A stretch of 64,000 bases of DNA from the NCBI RefSeq assembly GCF_040939455.1, contig NC_134110.1, forward strand, positions 102,515,001 through 102,579,000, given 5' to 3'. How positions within the stretch are numbered: the first letter of the stretch is position 1; every line of letters begins with the position of its first letter. The notes beneath the pieces are model-generated. The model was given only the letters and a program-made list of their open reading frames with translations, had not been told where the DNA came from and ran no database searches. A program made the translations under genes and the position numbers. Origin of the DNA: Microcebus murinus (Eukaryota; Chordata; Mammalia; Primates; Cheirogaleidae). Below, piece after piece: positions 1 to 50,529 of this stretch.

Positions 1-1498
1 GCAGGACTCTAGTCTCTCTTGTTGCGCTATCCACAAAGCCTTACTGCCATTCATGACACACAGGAGGAACACATTAATTCTTAGTACAATGAGAATTTGG
101 GTTTAAGAAATGTTAAATTTCTCTTTAGTCTCTTGCTGGTCTGGAATATTTCACATTTTATTACTTACAGATGTCTGTTGCTGTTAATGATATTTCCTCA
201 TTGCATTTATTTTATCAGTATTTTCTTCAGAATGTAGTTGGTGAAAATAGATAAATTCAGATTAGTTTTAGTAGATTTTACATCTTGCCATACACATTTA
301 CAACTTGAAGTAGTACATTCTAGTTACATAGTAATTAAAATTTCTAACCACTCCCTATTTTAAAAAGAGGAAAATAAATCATGGAAAGGGATTTATTGCC
401 TCAACATTTCATAAAATAAAGACCAGTCTAAATGTCTTTAATATTGTTGAAATTGTCTTGTTCTCAGAAATTGAACCAGTTTGACTTCAGTACACACCAT
501 TTAAATTTAAATGTCATTATGATATTTGGAAGAGCATGAAACAGGAAAGAAAACTACCAGAAAATAGGAAAACATACTTTTCGTTTGCTGGTTATATGGT
601 TAAATTACTAGAAGAATAATTATTGATTTACAATAGCAAGGCAGCAGTCGGATGTGCAAAACCAAACCATCTATTACATTTTAACTAGTATATAGAGTAG
701 GGATAAAACCGTCATTGTAGCAATAAACTGCATAGTGATAACCATATTAAGTTATCTTTAGACATTAAATAAAGAGAACTAAAAATATTTGAGAGAGATG
801 AAAGAACACTGTGGCAAGATCTGTCTGAATTAATTTGTAACCTAAGCACAATCTCTGCTTGACAAAATGATACAATATTTACCTGCAAAAATAAATAAGA
901 AAGGGTAACTAAGAAAATTGGAAAAATTTTTTTCTACTAAATAATAAAGTACACTGCGAAAGCCCACAATTTAGTCATTGTTTTAAAGACAGGAGCACAG
1001 ATCACTAGAATAAAATGTAGTTCAGAAATAACTGGAAATGGCTATAACTTTTCAATAAATAATTTGAAGACCTGTTGATTATATTTTATTTGGGGGAAAT
1101 GTATAATAATAGTGTTGTATGAGGTTGGCTAGATTAAATCCATTTCCGTTTTTCAGTGACCATATTTTGTTTATGTTTAGACTAACCTGTGGTTTTGTAA
1201 AAGTCTAGACACATTGGTTCTAGTTCTAATTCAGCTATTGTGTCCTGGATAAGTTACTTTATGTCCTCAGCCTTCATTTTTTTCTAGCTAGAAAAGTGAA
1301 AAAAAAGTTAGATGAGCGTTTCTTAAAAATTCTGGGTCTTTTGTGCTGTGATTGCATCTATTACATCCAGAAAAAGAGGATATTAAAATCTTATTTGAAA
1401 ACAAAATAGTTTGTGTTTAACATAGATATTCCTCCTAAGTGAATGTTCATGTATTCATGAAACAAAAATAATGTTCTTTAAAATATTTTTTCTCAAAG
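1..1498 (+). other. RB1CC1: RB1CC1 intron 8 (3' part)
   Basis: This is AT-rich intron sequence upstream of the first coding exon in the window. It ends in the acceptor ttttttctcaaag. Apart from a MIR-like stretch near 1195-1310 I recognise no gene, RNA or mobile element here. Confidence 0.8.
1195..1310 (+). repeat. MIR SINE fragment (old)
   Basis: The stretch containing cagctattgtgtcctggat, followed by agttactttatgtcctcag, has the layout of the MIR core (unit-loss phrase, then gtcacttaacctc...cctcag). It is heavily diverged, so the boundaries are approximate. Confidence 0.45.
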
Positions 1499-39250
<37,752 letters not shown>

Positions 39251-39412
39251 CTTCTCAAGAAATTAATGTTTTATGACATTTTTCTGATTGATCTTATACT
39301 GCTCATTCATCACTCCAAAAACAGCAGGCCATCTTTTTATGCACAAGTCAGTGTGACAATGTACTTCATTGGTGTACTTCATTAATTTTTTAACTGGCTA
39401 CATTTTAGGGAT

Positions 39413-39418
39413 AATAAA
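39413..39418 (+). terminator. RB1CC1: Possible proximal polyadenylation signal AATAAA
   Basis: A canonical hexamer lies about 165 nt after the stop codon. The downstream ggttttggttttggtttttt stretch (about 39447) is GT-rich. It could give a short 3' UTR isoform. Confidence 0.4.
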
Positions 39419-40119
39419 TTCATTAGAACCCTTGGCCGAATTGAAATGGTTTTGGTTTTGGTTTTTTTTACCCAGACAACTTTAGAAATGTGGACCAAAC
39501 TAGTTCGTTTTCTCAAAGGGCATACCTTGTGTATTGTGGCCTATGATTAGCCATATTAATTGCCTGTTAAATATACATTAGCTTGAACTTAGATGTTAAA
39601 TGTTAGTTATTATTACCAGCATTTGTCCTTTTGTGAAACCAATATCAGAATACTTGCACTCTTTAACACATTCTTTATAAAAATGTATAAATTCTTCAAA
39701 ACTATTTAAAGAGGAGTGTTATTGCATGCAGATAATCATAATTTTGAGTTTGCCTCAGTAGATTACTAGAGCAAATTGTTTCATTTATTTTTTTAAATGC
39801 CCTTTGATATTTTAAAAAAAGGAACTGTAATTTGATTGGCTGATTTTAACATCAGCCATAAATAATCAGCAGTCTTCAAAAGCACTTTCAATGGCTTGGT
39901 CATCTGGGTTCTAAAGGGAAGAGTCTGTGCCATTGACTGTTTCTAATACAGCACTCAAATCTTCCCACCATCTTTATGACTCTTTAGAATGATCATATTG
40001 ATAAAATCATAATTCATGGTTGAGTTTCAGAAAAAAAGATATTCATTGTACATTAACCATTTAGAGGTCATTTAAGTAACAAAATATTGTATTGTAAAAG
40101 ACCTATACAATTTTAAAAC

Positions 40120-40125
40120 AATAAA
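40120..40125 (+). terminator. RB1CC1: Likely main polyadenylation signal AATAAA of RB1CC1
   Basis: A canonical hexamer is followed by a candidate cleavage site (caacctgtaa) and a GT-rich element (atgtgtgtgcctttt) at the expected spacing. Confidence 0.7.
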
Positions 40126-40140
40126 GATTACAACCTGTAA

Positions 40141-41140
40141 ATGTGTGTGCCTTTTAAAGAAGGATACATTTTTAATATATTTGAGTGGTTGCTGAGAAGT
40201 GTGAAAAAATTGTTCTGTACCATATCAAAGAGAAAAACATGTTTATTACAAAAATGTTCTTTAACTATATGCTATGTAACAGGGTAAAACAGTGTTATGT
40301 AGAATAGAATTGTGTGAACTAGAACTTTAGAGAAGTTGCCATAGAGTAAAAGTATTTAAATGAGTTAGTTAAGTTGGATGAGACTTGTTTCAGATTTGTT
40401 GCTAGAGAACAATAATAAAATGATTCTTTTTCAGAAGATATTTAATTTCTTCATAAAAATAAGTTAAATATTTTTTTAAATATGTATATCTAATAGTATA
40501 AAAAATGGAATAAACATCATAGTGTATAGAAAACTGAATTTGACAACATTAATGAATAAATGAACAAATGATTTCACATGTTTCTATTCAGTCCTTCCAT
40601 GACATCTTTATGCAAAGAGTACCAAAGCAATAAGTTACTTTATATAGAGAGTTGTTTTGTTAAGCAGACTTGCTTGGGTCTAAATGAATTTGCCAGGTAG
40701 CCCATTTTGACTTCATTGGTACCCTTCAAATTTATTATTTGGTCATTGTGCTCTGTAATTATAGTGAGCTCTGATACCTGACATCATATCCATCATCTCA
40801 TTAATGTTGCTTGTAGCTTTGTTTTTGTATGTTGTTGCTTGTAGCTTTGTTTATATCCTATTTTTATACTGCTGTCAGTACTGAGTCACATGTAAGTTTA
40901 TAAAACAAAAAAATCAAATAATTTTCTTAGTTAAAAAGCAGAAAAATGAAACTTGGAGATGTAAACTCATCAAATGAGTTCTTTGCTTTGGATAATCAAA
41001 GATAATATACCATGAGCTTTGGCATCAGAATGACTTGCAGTTCTGGATTTGACTTTAAAGGCACAATTCAGACTCTAATAGAAATACAGCTTTTTTTAAT
41101 TACACGAATGAATATTTAAGTCACATTTTACTGCAAGTAA
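40141..41140. other. Intergenic sequence without recognised features
   Basis: AT-rich DNA immediately downstream of RB1CC1. It contains a direct duplication of gttgcttgtagctttgttt near 40806 and 40832. Confidence 0.5.
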
Positions 41141-41144
41141 ACTT

Positions 41145-41427
41145 TTATTTGGAGAGACAGGGTCTCCCTCTTTTGCCCAGGCTAGATGGAATCCAGTGGC
41201 AGGATCATAGATCAGTGCAGCCTCAGACTCGAGAGGGCTCAAGTAATCCTCCCACTTAAGCCTCCTGAAAAGCAAGGACTGTATGCACATGCCACCATGC
41301 CCAGCTGATTTTTTCTTTTTTGGTAGAGGCAGGGTTTTACTATGTTGTTAGGGCTTGTTTTGAAATTCTGGCCTGGCTGGCCTCCCAAAGTGCTGAGATT
41401 ATAGGTACAAGCCACTGTGTCCATCCT
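41145..41427 (-). mobile_element. Alu SINE, old, antisense
   Basis: It contains gagacagggtctccctcttt and gtgctgagattataggtaca. It is strongly diverged, AluJ- or FLAM-like. Confidence 0.8.
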
Positions 41428-41980
41428 GCAAATAAACTTTAAATACACATGAGTTATATAGATATGTTTTGGAAAAGATAACGATATACTAAGAACAAAA
41501 TAAGCAAAAAATCATATAGACTGTCATTTTTATTGATTTAAAAATTATGAAGGTGCAAGACATGCACATTGTTTCAAAATAATAATATACTTCAAGATCC
41601 CTGTCCTATTTCCTAATTTTGCCACCTAGAAGCAGCTACTTTATTAGCCATTTTTAGATGGCTAAATTATATGACTATACTAATAATTCTTGATAAATCA
41701 ATTTGTATTTTTAATTACTTTCTCATGTGATAGGAAGATTTATTTCTTTCATAAACTTATTCCCCACTTCCCTCTTTTCTACATAATGTATTACTTTCGA
41801 ATGTGCTCATTAGGACTTGCATTATAACAATTCATTATTTTCTCCTGAGCCACGCGTCCTGAACTATGATTACATTTCTTATAAAGCCCATGAATTTTTG
41901 TTTGAAGATCTTGGGGTTTTTTTTCTTGTGCTATTATCTTATAATTATAGCTTTAATATTTTCAGATGTTTCTTGATATT

Positions 41981-42310
41981 TTATTTTATTTTTTTGAAGT
42001 TAGAGTCTCACTCTGTTGCCTGGGCTAGAGTTGTCGTGGCATCAGCCTAGCTCACAGCAACCTCAAACTCCTGGGCTCAAGTGATCCTCCTGCCTCAGCC
42101 TCCCGAGTAGCTGGAACTACAGGTGTACGCCACCATGCCCAGCTCATTTTTCCTATATATTTGTAGTTGGCAAATTAATTTCTTTCTATTTTTAGTAGAA
42201 ACGGGGTGTTGCTCTTCTCAGGCTGGTGTAGAACTCCTCCCATTGAGTGATCCTCCCGCCTCGGCCTCCCAGAGTGTTAGGATTACAGGCGTGAGCCACC
42301 GCGCCCAGCC
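41981..42310 (-). mobile_element. Alu SINE, lemur type, antisense
   Basis: It runs from a T-rich start and tagagtctcactctgttgcc to gagccaccgcgcccagcc, with a lemur linker. Confidence 0.92.
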
Positions 42311-43285
42311 TCTCTATATTAAGTCACATTTCTCAGAGACCTCCACTTTGAAGCCATTAGTTATGCTTCAAACATCTGATTGCTCTCTAAGCATACTTTT
42401 CATATTTTAGGACTTGACATTTTTGTTAAAAAGCCACTGTTTCGTGGTCTTTCTTCTCTCTCTTACTGAAGTTTATGGTCAGATAACTTAGGAAAAAATT
42501 AGAGAAATTTTCTGAATCCCTGCAAATTAATAGCCTCACACTTGATGGATGGTTTAGCTGGAAATAGTTTTTTGCTGACATTGTTTTCATTGTCTTCTAT
42601 CATCCAGGTTATTGTTTAGAAATGTGATCATTTCATCTGTGTTTGTTTATGTATTGTGTCCTACACACCTCCCATACCCTCCAGAAATTTTTAGGAGGTG
42701 TTTTTAGCCCTGGTATTATAAAATGTGTGATATAATGTCTTGGAATTCCCAACTCCAACCATTCTTACTACTAGGCAGTCAGTGAACCCTTTTAACCTAG
42801 ACTTGCATGTCCTGCAGCACTAAGGGGATTTTTTAAAAATTTCTTAATGTATTATCTCCTATTTTCCATCTAATTAATATTTTAGGATTTTTTCTAAACT
42901 ATTCCATTTAATTTTTATATTGGCAATTGTGGCTTTAACTTTCAATAGTAATCACCTTTTCATGAATCCTGTGGATCCACTGTTTTTCAAATTTCTAAAG
43001 ATACAAATTAATGTTTCCCTAACATTTTCTTCTCTCCCCTGTATTGTTTCCCAAGGCCTATTCCCCCCCTCATTAATTAACTTTGATCTTTTTATTTCAT
43101 GATGGAAGTGATCCTCAAATGTCTAATGATCCTTGCTTGTCCCCTTACATTCAAGAGTAGGGCATTAAATAGGTGATTGTGAGCTCTATACTTCCACCCT
43201 ACATCCAGAAAATAGGTAAGAATTAATATAGAATTACAAACTTCTATGAAGTATTGGCAGTTATCCAGACTATTACTTTTTTTGT
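42311..43285. other. Intergenic sequence without recognised features
   Basis: I see no gene or named repeat. Confidence 0.4.
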
Positions 43286-43289
43286 TTCA

Positions 43290-45190
43290 TTTTTAATATT
43301 AAAGTGAAATTCACATAAAGGTAACCGTTTAAAAGTGAATAATGTCAGTATATCATCCTTATAGCTAGATAATATTCCATTTTATTTATTAAATATGCCT
43401 AATTTGTTTATTCATTCACCTGTTGGTAGGCATTTTAGTTTTTCCACCTTTGGCTATAGTTAGTAGTGCTGCTGTGAACATGTATGTACCTATGTCTGTT
43501 TGGGTTCCTGTTTTCAACAGTGATTGAACCATTTTAGACTCTCACCAGCAATGTATGAGGGTTCAAATTTCTTTATATGTCTCCTAACACTTAAAATATA
43601 TCCCCTCCACCTTTTTAAAAATTATATCCATCCTAGTGGGTGTTTCATGTGCTTGTGGGTGATTTCAGTGTCTTGATTGGAGAAATATTTATTAAAGCTT
43701 GTTGCCCATTTTTAGGGTTTTTTTTTTTTTTTGGTGAAAGTTCTTTATATTTTCTTCATTCCAAACTCACATGATTTACAAATATTTTCTCTAATTTTTA
43801 GATTGTATTTTCTTGACCATCTGCTTTGATGTACAGAAGTTTATTTCAATGAAGCCCACGTGTCCTATTTTTTTTTTTTCTTTTTTGCTCATATTGTTTG
43901 TATCTTAAGAGTCAATTGCCAAATCCAAGGTCATGAAGATTTGCCCATGTGTTTTCTTCTCAGAGTTTTATAGTATTCTCTCATATTCAGGTTGTTGATC
44001 CATTTTGAGTGAATTTTTTTTATGTGGTGTGACATAAGGATCCAACTTCATCCTTTTGCATGTGGAATATCCAGCAATTCCAGCACCATTTGAAGAGACT
44101 ATTCTTATATAACAAATGAATGACAGTACAACCAGTGTTTTGATTAGTGTAGCTTTTTAATAAGTTTTAAAGGGGGGGAGCTTTTTTTTTTTTTTAAGCA
44201 GTCACAGATGCATGTAGTAAGTTTTGAAATCTGGAAGTATGAGTTCTCCAATATTGTTTTTTTCCAAAATTGTTTTGGCGGTAGGGGTTTCATCACATTC
44301 AATATGAATTTTAAGATCATTTTTTTCTATTTTGGAAAAAGCCATTGAGATTTTGATAGAGATTATGTTGATTCTGTAGATCACTTTAGGAGAATGTTGC
44401 CCTCTTAAAATTAAGCATACCAATCCATAAACACAGGATATTTTTTCCATTTATGTCTAATTTTTTCAGCAAAATTCATAGTTTTCAATTTTTAAGTCCT
44501 TCATCTTAGTCAAATTTATTCCTAAGTATTTTGTTATTTTGGATGCTATTATAAATAGAATTGTTTTCTTATTGGATTGTTCATTGCTGGTGTTTAGAAA
44601 CACAACTGATTTTGTATATTGATCTTGTACTCTGAAAACTTTTGCTGAGATTCTTTGCTCTACTCTGTGTGTGTACATGTGCATGTGTGTTCTTTGTGAT
44701 TTTCTGGTCATCTGCAAACAGATAATTGTAGTTGTAGTTTTTCCTTTCCAGTTTGATGCCTTTTATTTCTTTTTCTTACCTAATTGCTTTGGCTAGAACT
44801 TCGATACTATGTCAAAGGGATGTGGTGAAAATGAACATCTTTGGCTTTTCCTGATCTTACAGAAAAAGTTTTCAGTCTTTCACCATGCATTATGATTTTA
44901 GCTGTGGGTTTTTCACATATGGCCTTTATGTTGAAGAAATTTTCTTCTATTCCTAGTTTCTTGAATGTTTTTTTTATCGTGAAAAGGTGTTGAATTATGT
45001 CAAATGCTTTTCCTGCCTCAACTGAGATGATTTTCTGGGATTTTTTGTTCATTTTTATTGTAATGTATTCTATGAATTGATTTTCATATGTTGAACCATT
45101 CTTACATTCTGGGAATAGATCCTGCTTGGTCATGGTGTATAACCCTTTTAATACACTGCTGAACTCAATCTGCTAGTATTTTGTTCAGGA
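43290..45190 (-). mobile_element. L1 element remnant, antisense (3' end and ORF2)
   Basis: The left part (agataatattccattttatt, ttattcattcacctgttgg) is L1 3' sequence. The right part encodes on the minus strand pieces of reverse transcriptase. The frame at 44807-45133 carries an EAGKAFDIIQH motif, equivalent to the L1 D-A-E-K-A-F-D-K-I-Q-H segment, then KLGIEENFFN. Stops and frameshifts break it. Confidence 0.85.
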
Positions 45191-45279
45191 CTTTTATATG
45201 GGGCACTTAAGTAGAGGGACAAATTCTCTGAGAGTCCTAATCCCCATTTTCTGTGACATCATTATTGGCCTAATCCTTT

Positions 45280-45400
45280 TAAAGATAAGACTCTGAGAGT
45301 TTAGTGATTTGGCCAGTTTCTCAGGATTAGGATCTTAGCTGGGAGTCAAACTGATCACTCATGACTTCTAATACGATGATCTTCCCATTAGGGAAAAAGA
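45280..45400 (-). mobile_element. MIR SINE fragment
   Basis: gagagtttagtgatttggcc, then gatcttagctgggagtcaaa, parallels the MIR segment agtgacttgccc...agccgggattcgaac. It is old and short. Confidence 0.45.
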
Positions 45401-45979
45401 TCTGAGTGTATGGCTTAATCTCTTCCAGTGGTATAGGAGTTTTGTGAATGTTGTTACTTTAAGGCATGAACCCAAGAGAAGAAAAAGGGACTAGAAGGTA
45501 TGCATTTGCTAGAAATTAAGACTAGCATTTGCCTCATGAGCTCTGAAGTAGATTCATGCAAAAGATGGGCCCTAGAGGTCTTTTTCATTTTGAAACGTTC
45601 TCGTGCATACTTGTTCAACAAAGTACAACTCCCTTAAAAACTGGGTTCCATACAAAACTAATTGAAATTCTCTACATGCCCTTTAAAAGCAAAATCATAG
45701 TTCACATAGACTTCTCCCTGGACTGCCAGAGTGAAAACACTCAAGATTCTTTGGAGCCACATTGTTGAGCTAAAAGGATCTATATTAGGCACTGACTTAA
45801 ACTTGAAGTCTAAACAAAAGGCATGACAGTCAGCCTTCATTTGATAATGACCCTGAAACTGTTTCTTACTTTGAGAATCTTTCAGCTTGCTGGAGAGGGA
45901 TTGGTTCCAACCCAGCAGCTCCTCAGTCTTCTGTATTTTTGCTAAATTCTTGCAGACTAAACAATTTCTTCTCTATTTC

Positions 45980-46319
45980 ATTTTATTTTATTTTATTTTA
46001 TTTTTTGAGTCAGAGTCTCACTCTTTTGCCAGGGCTAGAGTGCCGTGGCATCAGCCTAGCTCATAGCAACCTCAAACTCTTGGACTCAAGTGATCCTCCT
46101 GCCTCAGCCTCCCAAGTAGCTGGGACTACAGGCATGTACCACCATGCCCAGCTTATTTGTTCTATATGTTTTTAGTTGGCCAATTAATTTCTATTTTTAG
46201 TAGAGACAGAGTCTCACTCTTGCTCAGTCTGGTTTCGAACTCCTGACCTTGAACGATCAACCTACCTCGGCCTCCCAGAGTGCTAGGATTACAGGCATCG
46301 TGAGCCACCACGCCTGGCC
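45980..46319 (-). mobile_element. Alu SINE, lemur type, antisense, with (TTTTA)n tail
   Basis: It begins with a pentameric TTTTA repeat and gagtcagagtctcactc, and ends ccaccacgcctggcc. The target duplication tcttctctatttcat (45967-45981 and 46320-46334) has one mismatch. Confidence 0.94.
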
Positions 46320-46589
46320 TCTTCTCTGTTTCATCTCTCTCTTCCCATACTTCATTATACACAGCTTAAATAAGCCAGTGGAAACCACCTTAGAATCAGA
46401 AGTTGATTAGTTTTGCCAATTGTTTTGCTGTTACAAGACACGAATCCCCATCTTTTCAGCATTCAACTAATAGTTTCTTCACTTTTCCAGCTTCTGTTAA
46501 CAGTTTGTTCACTGTTCTTCCATGCTTGGTTAGGCAGTATCACATATTATTAAGTTTTTGTACCAATTTCTGTGTCAGGTGTATATTGT

Positions 46590-46905
46590 GTAACTGATCA
46601 GTCCAACACTTAGTGGCTTAAAATGAGAGCCATTTGCCCATGAGACAGCATTCATCTATCCACTCAACTATGGATGGTCTGTAATGCTCTCTCTCACGTG
46701 TCTGGGCTCAGTTTGGGGTGCTTTGGTTCCCTTGGTAGGCTCTACCAAAGTGCCCTGGGTGTCTTAAACAGTGGCGGCAGCATTCCAAAAGGAGTGATGG
46801 CTAAAGTGAGAGGCTTGAAAGCCGTGTTACTTCTACCACATTCTCAAAGTCAGTCACAGAGCCAACCCAGATTCAAAGTGTGGGAAAAGCCGAAAAGAAA
46901 AGAAA
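46590..46905 (-). mobile_element. MaLR-like (MLT1-type) LTR fragment
   Basis: The order ttagtggcttaaaatgag, tgtctgggctcagtttgg, gccgtgttacttctaccaca and gattcaaagtgtgggaaa resembles an old mammalian MaLR LTR. Family name and strand are tentative. Confidence 0.4.
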
Positions 46906-46909
46906 AAAG

Positions 46910-48170
46910 AATGTGATCTTTTTAAAACCACCACTTTTCTTTTTAAAGTTAAGTCTAAAATAGCTATGCCTTTCAAGATTTAGATATATTTGGAGATTAT
47001 TTTTTAAACATGTACCTTTTAATGGTGCCTAAAGGCAACCAAACTTGGTAATGTTTACTTTAAAATTTAATTTTCATAAGTTTTCCTATTTTACTTACTA
47101 GTGAAAACTGGGAAGCAGTTAAAACTTAACGTACACTAATTGATAATAGCTCTGATGTTAGTCATACTCTTTAGGACATAAGCTGTCTTTGGTCAATTTT
47201 TAAGAATACTTTGTATAATTTACAATTCTTACGGGAAAGATGGAAATTCTTTCAAACAATTCTTAATATAGTGGCAGTGCGAATGAACAGTCAGCTGTAA
47301 GCTATTTGGTTTACATACTTTTAGGTGTCTCAGTCTTGGAGACCATTAGATGAGTTCCACCTGTTTGATTCCTACCTTAAAATGAATAAAGCTCAGTAGC
47401 AATACCAGTTCTAATGTTAGTAGAAACAAGTAGCAAGCCTCAAGATAACAGAATGCAAGATTCGTTCTTCATGTACTCTAATCGAAGTAATAATCGTGCA
47501 CATGTCATGCAAGAATGCACCTAGGGGCTGCTTCCACCCAGTGTCCATGCCCTTTTAAAGTTCTATGCCCTTGAACCATTTTAAACAGGTGTCAGTCACC
47601 CTCTTCCTTTCCAGCAGGGTGCTAGGCCTTCTAGAGACAAGACTCCCTCCAACTGTACTAAACTATCACTAAAGTTTAATGTTGACAGTTCAGGAATTTG
47701 CAACACTCAGTGTCTCTCAAGAGCTATTTTTACAAATGTTATATTTGGCTTCAAAATGATCTCTCCAGTTTTGTGGAACCTAATAGCAAAGATGCTTCTG
47801 ACAATCTAATTCCAAATGGTTGTTGTAATACCCCTTTCTTAGACTACTTTCAAATGCCACCAATCAATTCTTCCAGTTGTTGTAGTAGTAATATTACTCA
47901 GTGAATAATGTAGGTGTCACTTGTAATCTCTTTGGAATTCTGTTCTACTAGTGGATGTCTCCTTAACCAGCCCAGGCTTCTAACATGAATTGCCTAGCTT
48001 CTTAAAGAATGAATTTTTAAACTTCTCCAAATGTGTAGAGCCTGTCTCACAAACATAGACTATGCTTGCCCTCTCTCAGCAATTTTGGTCTTAATCATAT
48101 ATAACAGGCTCATCTCTACATCTCAGCCTGTTTGAGAAGTATGACTTCTGGAGATGTCAACATACTACCT
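46910..48170. other. Intergenic sequence without recognised features
   Basis: This looks unique. Small frames here have no features and I do not call genes. Confidence 0.4.
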
Positions 48171-48188
48171 TTAAAACAGGTTGTCCTA

Positions 48189-48524
48189 GGCCGGGCGCTG
48201 TGGCTCACGCCTGTAATCCTAGCTCTTGGGAGGCCGAGGCGGGCGGATTGCTCAAGGTCAGGAGTTCAAAACCAGCCTGAGCAAGAGCGAGACCCCGTCT
48301 CTACTATAAATAGAAAGAAATTAATTGGCCAACTGATATATATATAAAAAAAAATTAGCTGGGCATGGTGGCGCATGCCTGTAGTCCCAGCTACCCGGGA
48401 GGCTGAGGCAGAAGGATGGCTCGAGCCCAGGAGTTTGAGGTTGCTGTGAGCTAGGCTGACGCCATGGCACTCACTCTAGCCTGGGCAACAAAGCGAGACT
48501 CTGTCTCAAAAAAAAAAAAAAAAA
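48189..48524 (+). mobile_element. Young lemur Alu, full length, sense
   Basis: It starts ggccgggcgctgtggctcac and has a pure A-tail of about 20 nt. The target duplication aaaacaggttgtcct is perfect (48173-48187 and 48525-48539). Confidence 0.97.
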
Positions 48525-48537
48525 AAAACAGGTTGTC

Positions 48538-48590
48538 CTGTGTGTGGGTGTATATAAGTATGTATACAGGTGTGTGTGTGTGTGTGTGGT
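48538..48590 (+). repeat. (TG)n microsatellite
   Basis: A run of TG, broken by tatataagtatgtata, directly follows the young Alu insertion. Confidence 0.8.
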
Positions 48591-48735
48591 CATTCAAATA
48601 CTCATCTCTTTCCTTTTATAAGTATAGCAGTGCTGCTATATCTTTTGAATGTCTTCAAACTTTTCTAGGGAGGCAGAGGGGAGATGTAAAAAAAAAAAAA
48701 TCAAACTGTTTTCTAAAATAGCAAAAGAAAAATTA

Positions 48736-49029
48736 TGGGCCAAGCATGGTGGCTCACTCCAGTAATCCCAGCACTTTAAGAGGCCAAGGCAGGGGGGATT
48801 GCTTGAGGCCAGGACTTTGAGACCAGCCTGGGCAACATAGGAAGACCCTATCTTAAAAAAAAAAACAAAAACTGGATGTGATGGCACAGGCATATAGTCC
48901 TAGCTACTTGGGAGGCTGAGGCAGGAGGATCATTTGAGCCTAGGAATTGGAGGTTAAAATGAGCTGTAATCATGCCACTGTATTCCAGCATGGGTGACGG
49001 AATGAGAGACCCTCTCTCAAACAAAAAAA
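48736..49029 (+). mobile_element. Alu SINE, old (AluJ-like), sense
   Basis: It starts gggccaagcatggtggctca and ends ctctctcaaacaaaaaaa. It lacks the lemur linker and is diverged. Confidence 0.88.
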
Positions 49030-49179
49030 TTTATCAATAGTACAAGTTTTTACATGTTTTTGCTTGAGTGCAGGCTCTATCAGAAGGGGTATGATACTGT
49101 TAGGAACCAGAAAGATACTCATTTGTGGTAATAGTTGCCAAGAGAAGTATGCTAATAAATGAATTCTTTGTTTTTGTCA

Positions 49180-49620
49180 GCAGAATGATCAAAAAGTTGC
49201 CAGAAGAGCTGGAAATTGGCCGTAGTGGTCCAGCTGTGGTCGCCTACAATGGGGACATGCCTTCTCAGTGCTGCCCACACATGGCACGTCCTTCCCCCAG
49301 CTCCCTTGTCTAGGTCCCTTCTCACTGCTATTCAGTTCATACTGTGTTTTTCGATTGTTCAGGTGTTAGCTTGTCTGAGATTATAATTGTATTGTAGTCG
49401 TGTCTCCCTGAGACTCCAGGCAAGTCCACGTTGTCGTTGTCGTGCTTGGGCAGCTCATTGTTTTAGAGTTCCAGCCACACACCCTCCTGGACTGTTTCTC
49501 CAGATAATGGATTTTTTTTTTTAAACTTTTCTAATTTAACTCAGGCAGTAGGGGGTGCTTGATTCCATGTGTATTCTTCGTAGTGTGTGTTTGTTAGAAT
49601 AAAACAGCCTGGAATTGGAA
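49180..49620 (+). other. Unassigned exon-like block with possible 3' UTR (processed-pseudogene candidate)
   Basis: After the acceptor-like ctttgtttttgtcag there is an open frame (49125-49313 overall; from 49185 it reads MIKKLPEELEIGRSGPAVVA) that stops at 49311-49313. GC-richer, non-repetitive sequence continues to an AATAAA at 49599-49604, preceded by a GT-rich stretch. The layout resembles a terminal exon or the tail of a processed pseudogene. I do not recognise the protein, and no upstream exon was found. Confidence 0.25.
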
Positions 49621-50529
49621 ATTGCCCAAATTATTTACATAAATCTTGAAAATTCCAACACTTTTGACATACTGAAATATCTGCCTATTGCCTGACTACA
49701 ATATTATTTCTAATTCTTTTAGTTACAGAGCATGTCACTAAAAATTTATGATTAGAATGAGGTTCCGAAAGTTTCCATTAAATAATGCCTGTCATCAAAA
49801 TGATCTGTGTTCTCGCATAATAATGAAATCCAAAAGTTTTATTTTGGTTAGAAGGGCAAAAGCAAAATGCTCACAATTGCAAAATGGAAGTTGACTATAA
49901 TTGTACAGTGTCTATTCATTGAAATTACTTTGCGTGATATGTTCTCATAAGCTCTTTTCAGGAGATCATTTTTCAAGATTATTGTAGTAACAAAGTTGGA
50001 TGTTAACTGGTGATTGCCATGAATCCTTCCTGGAGCAAGTTCCACACATTAACAAGAGACAACCACCCATACCTTGAAAGGATAAATGGTTTATAGACAA
50101 GTAATATGTTGACTTTTCTGCAGTGGGCCTCTTGTGATAGTATGAACTGTCCACATTTTTGGAGCTAACATTCAAGAAACTAAAAGTTTGCAAGGCTGAC
50201 CTTTGTCATTCTGTGTAAATCTCGCCTTTGTACTTGAAAGAAATACACCTTTGCTTCAAAGAAAAGCTCTGAATCTGATCAAACACCATGAACCAAGGAA
50301 TGCTTAACCAGGAGGCCACGACAATACTGAAGCCCAGTACTTAGAAAATACACCTGTGACCGCCGCATTGAGGCTGCCTGTGTCCACTCCTTGCAGTCTA
50401 CCTTCTGCTTATGTTAGGATTTCAACACTCCACCTCACCCAAGTTTAGCAGTAGCCCCACACCATCACTGTTCATAGTCAAACCTCAAAAATACTTGGGT
50501 TGAAAGTAGCCTTCATTATTTATTTAATA

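Larger units (their letters stand above)
39251..40140 (+). other. RB1CC1: RB1CC1 3' untranslated region
   Basis: About 0.9 kb of AT-rich sequence follows the stop codon. It has no repeats, in contrast to the flanking intergenic DNA. The end is set by the polyadenylation signal at 40120 and is approximate to within tens of bases. Confidence 0.75.

Noticed and set aside
44807..45133. Open frame of 108 codons, minus strand, as a gene
   Set aside because: The sequence is L1 reverse transcriptase in a decayed antisense L1, not a host gene.
46674..46916. Open frame of 80 codons, + strand
   Set aside because: It lies inside a MaLR-like LTR and has no features of a protein.
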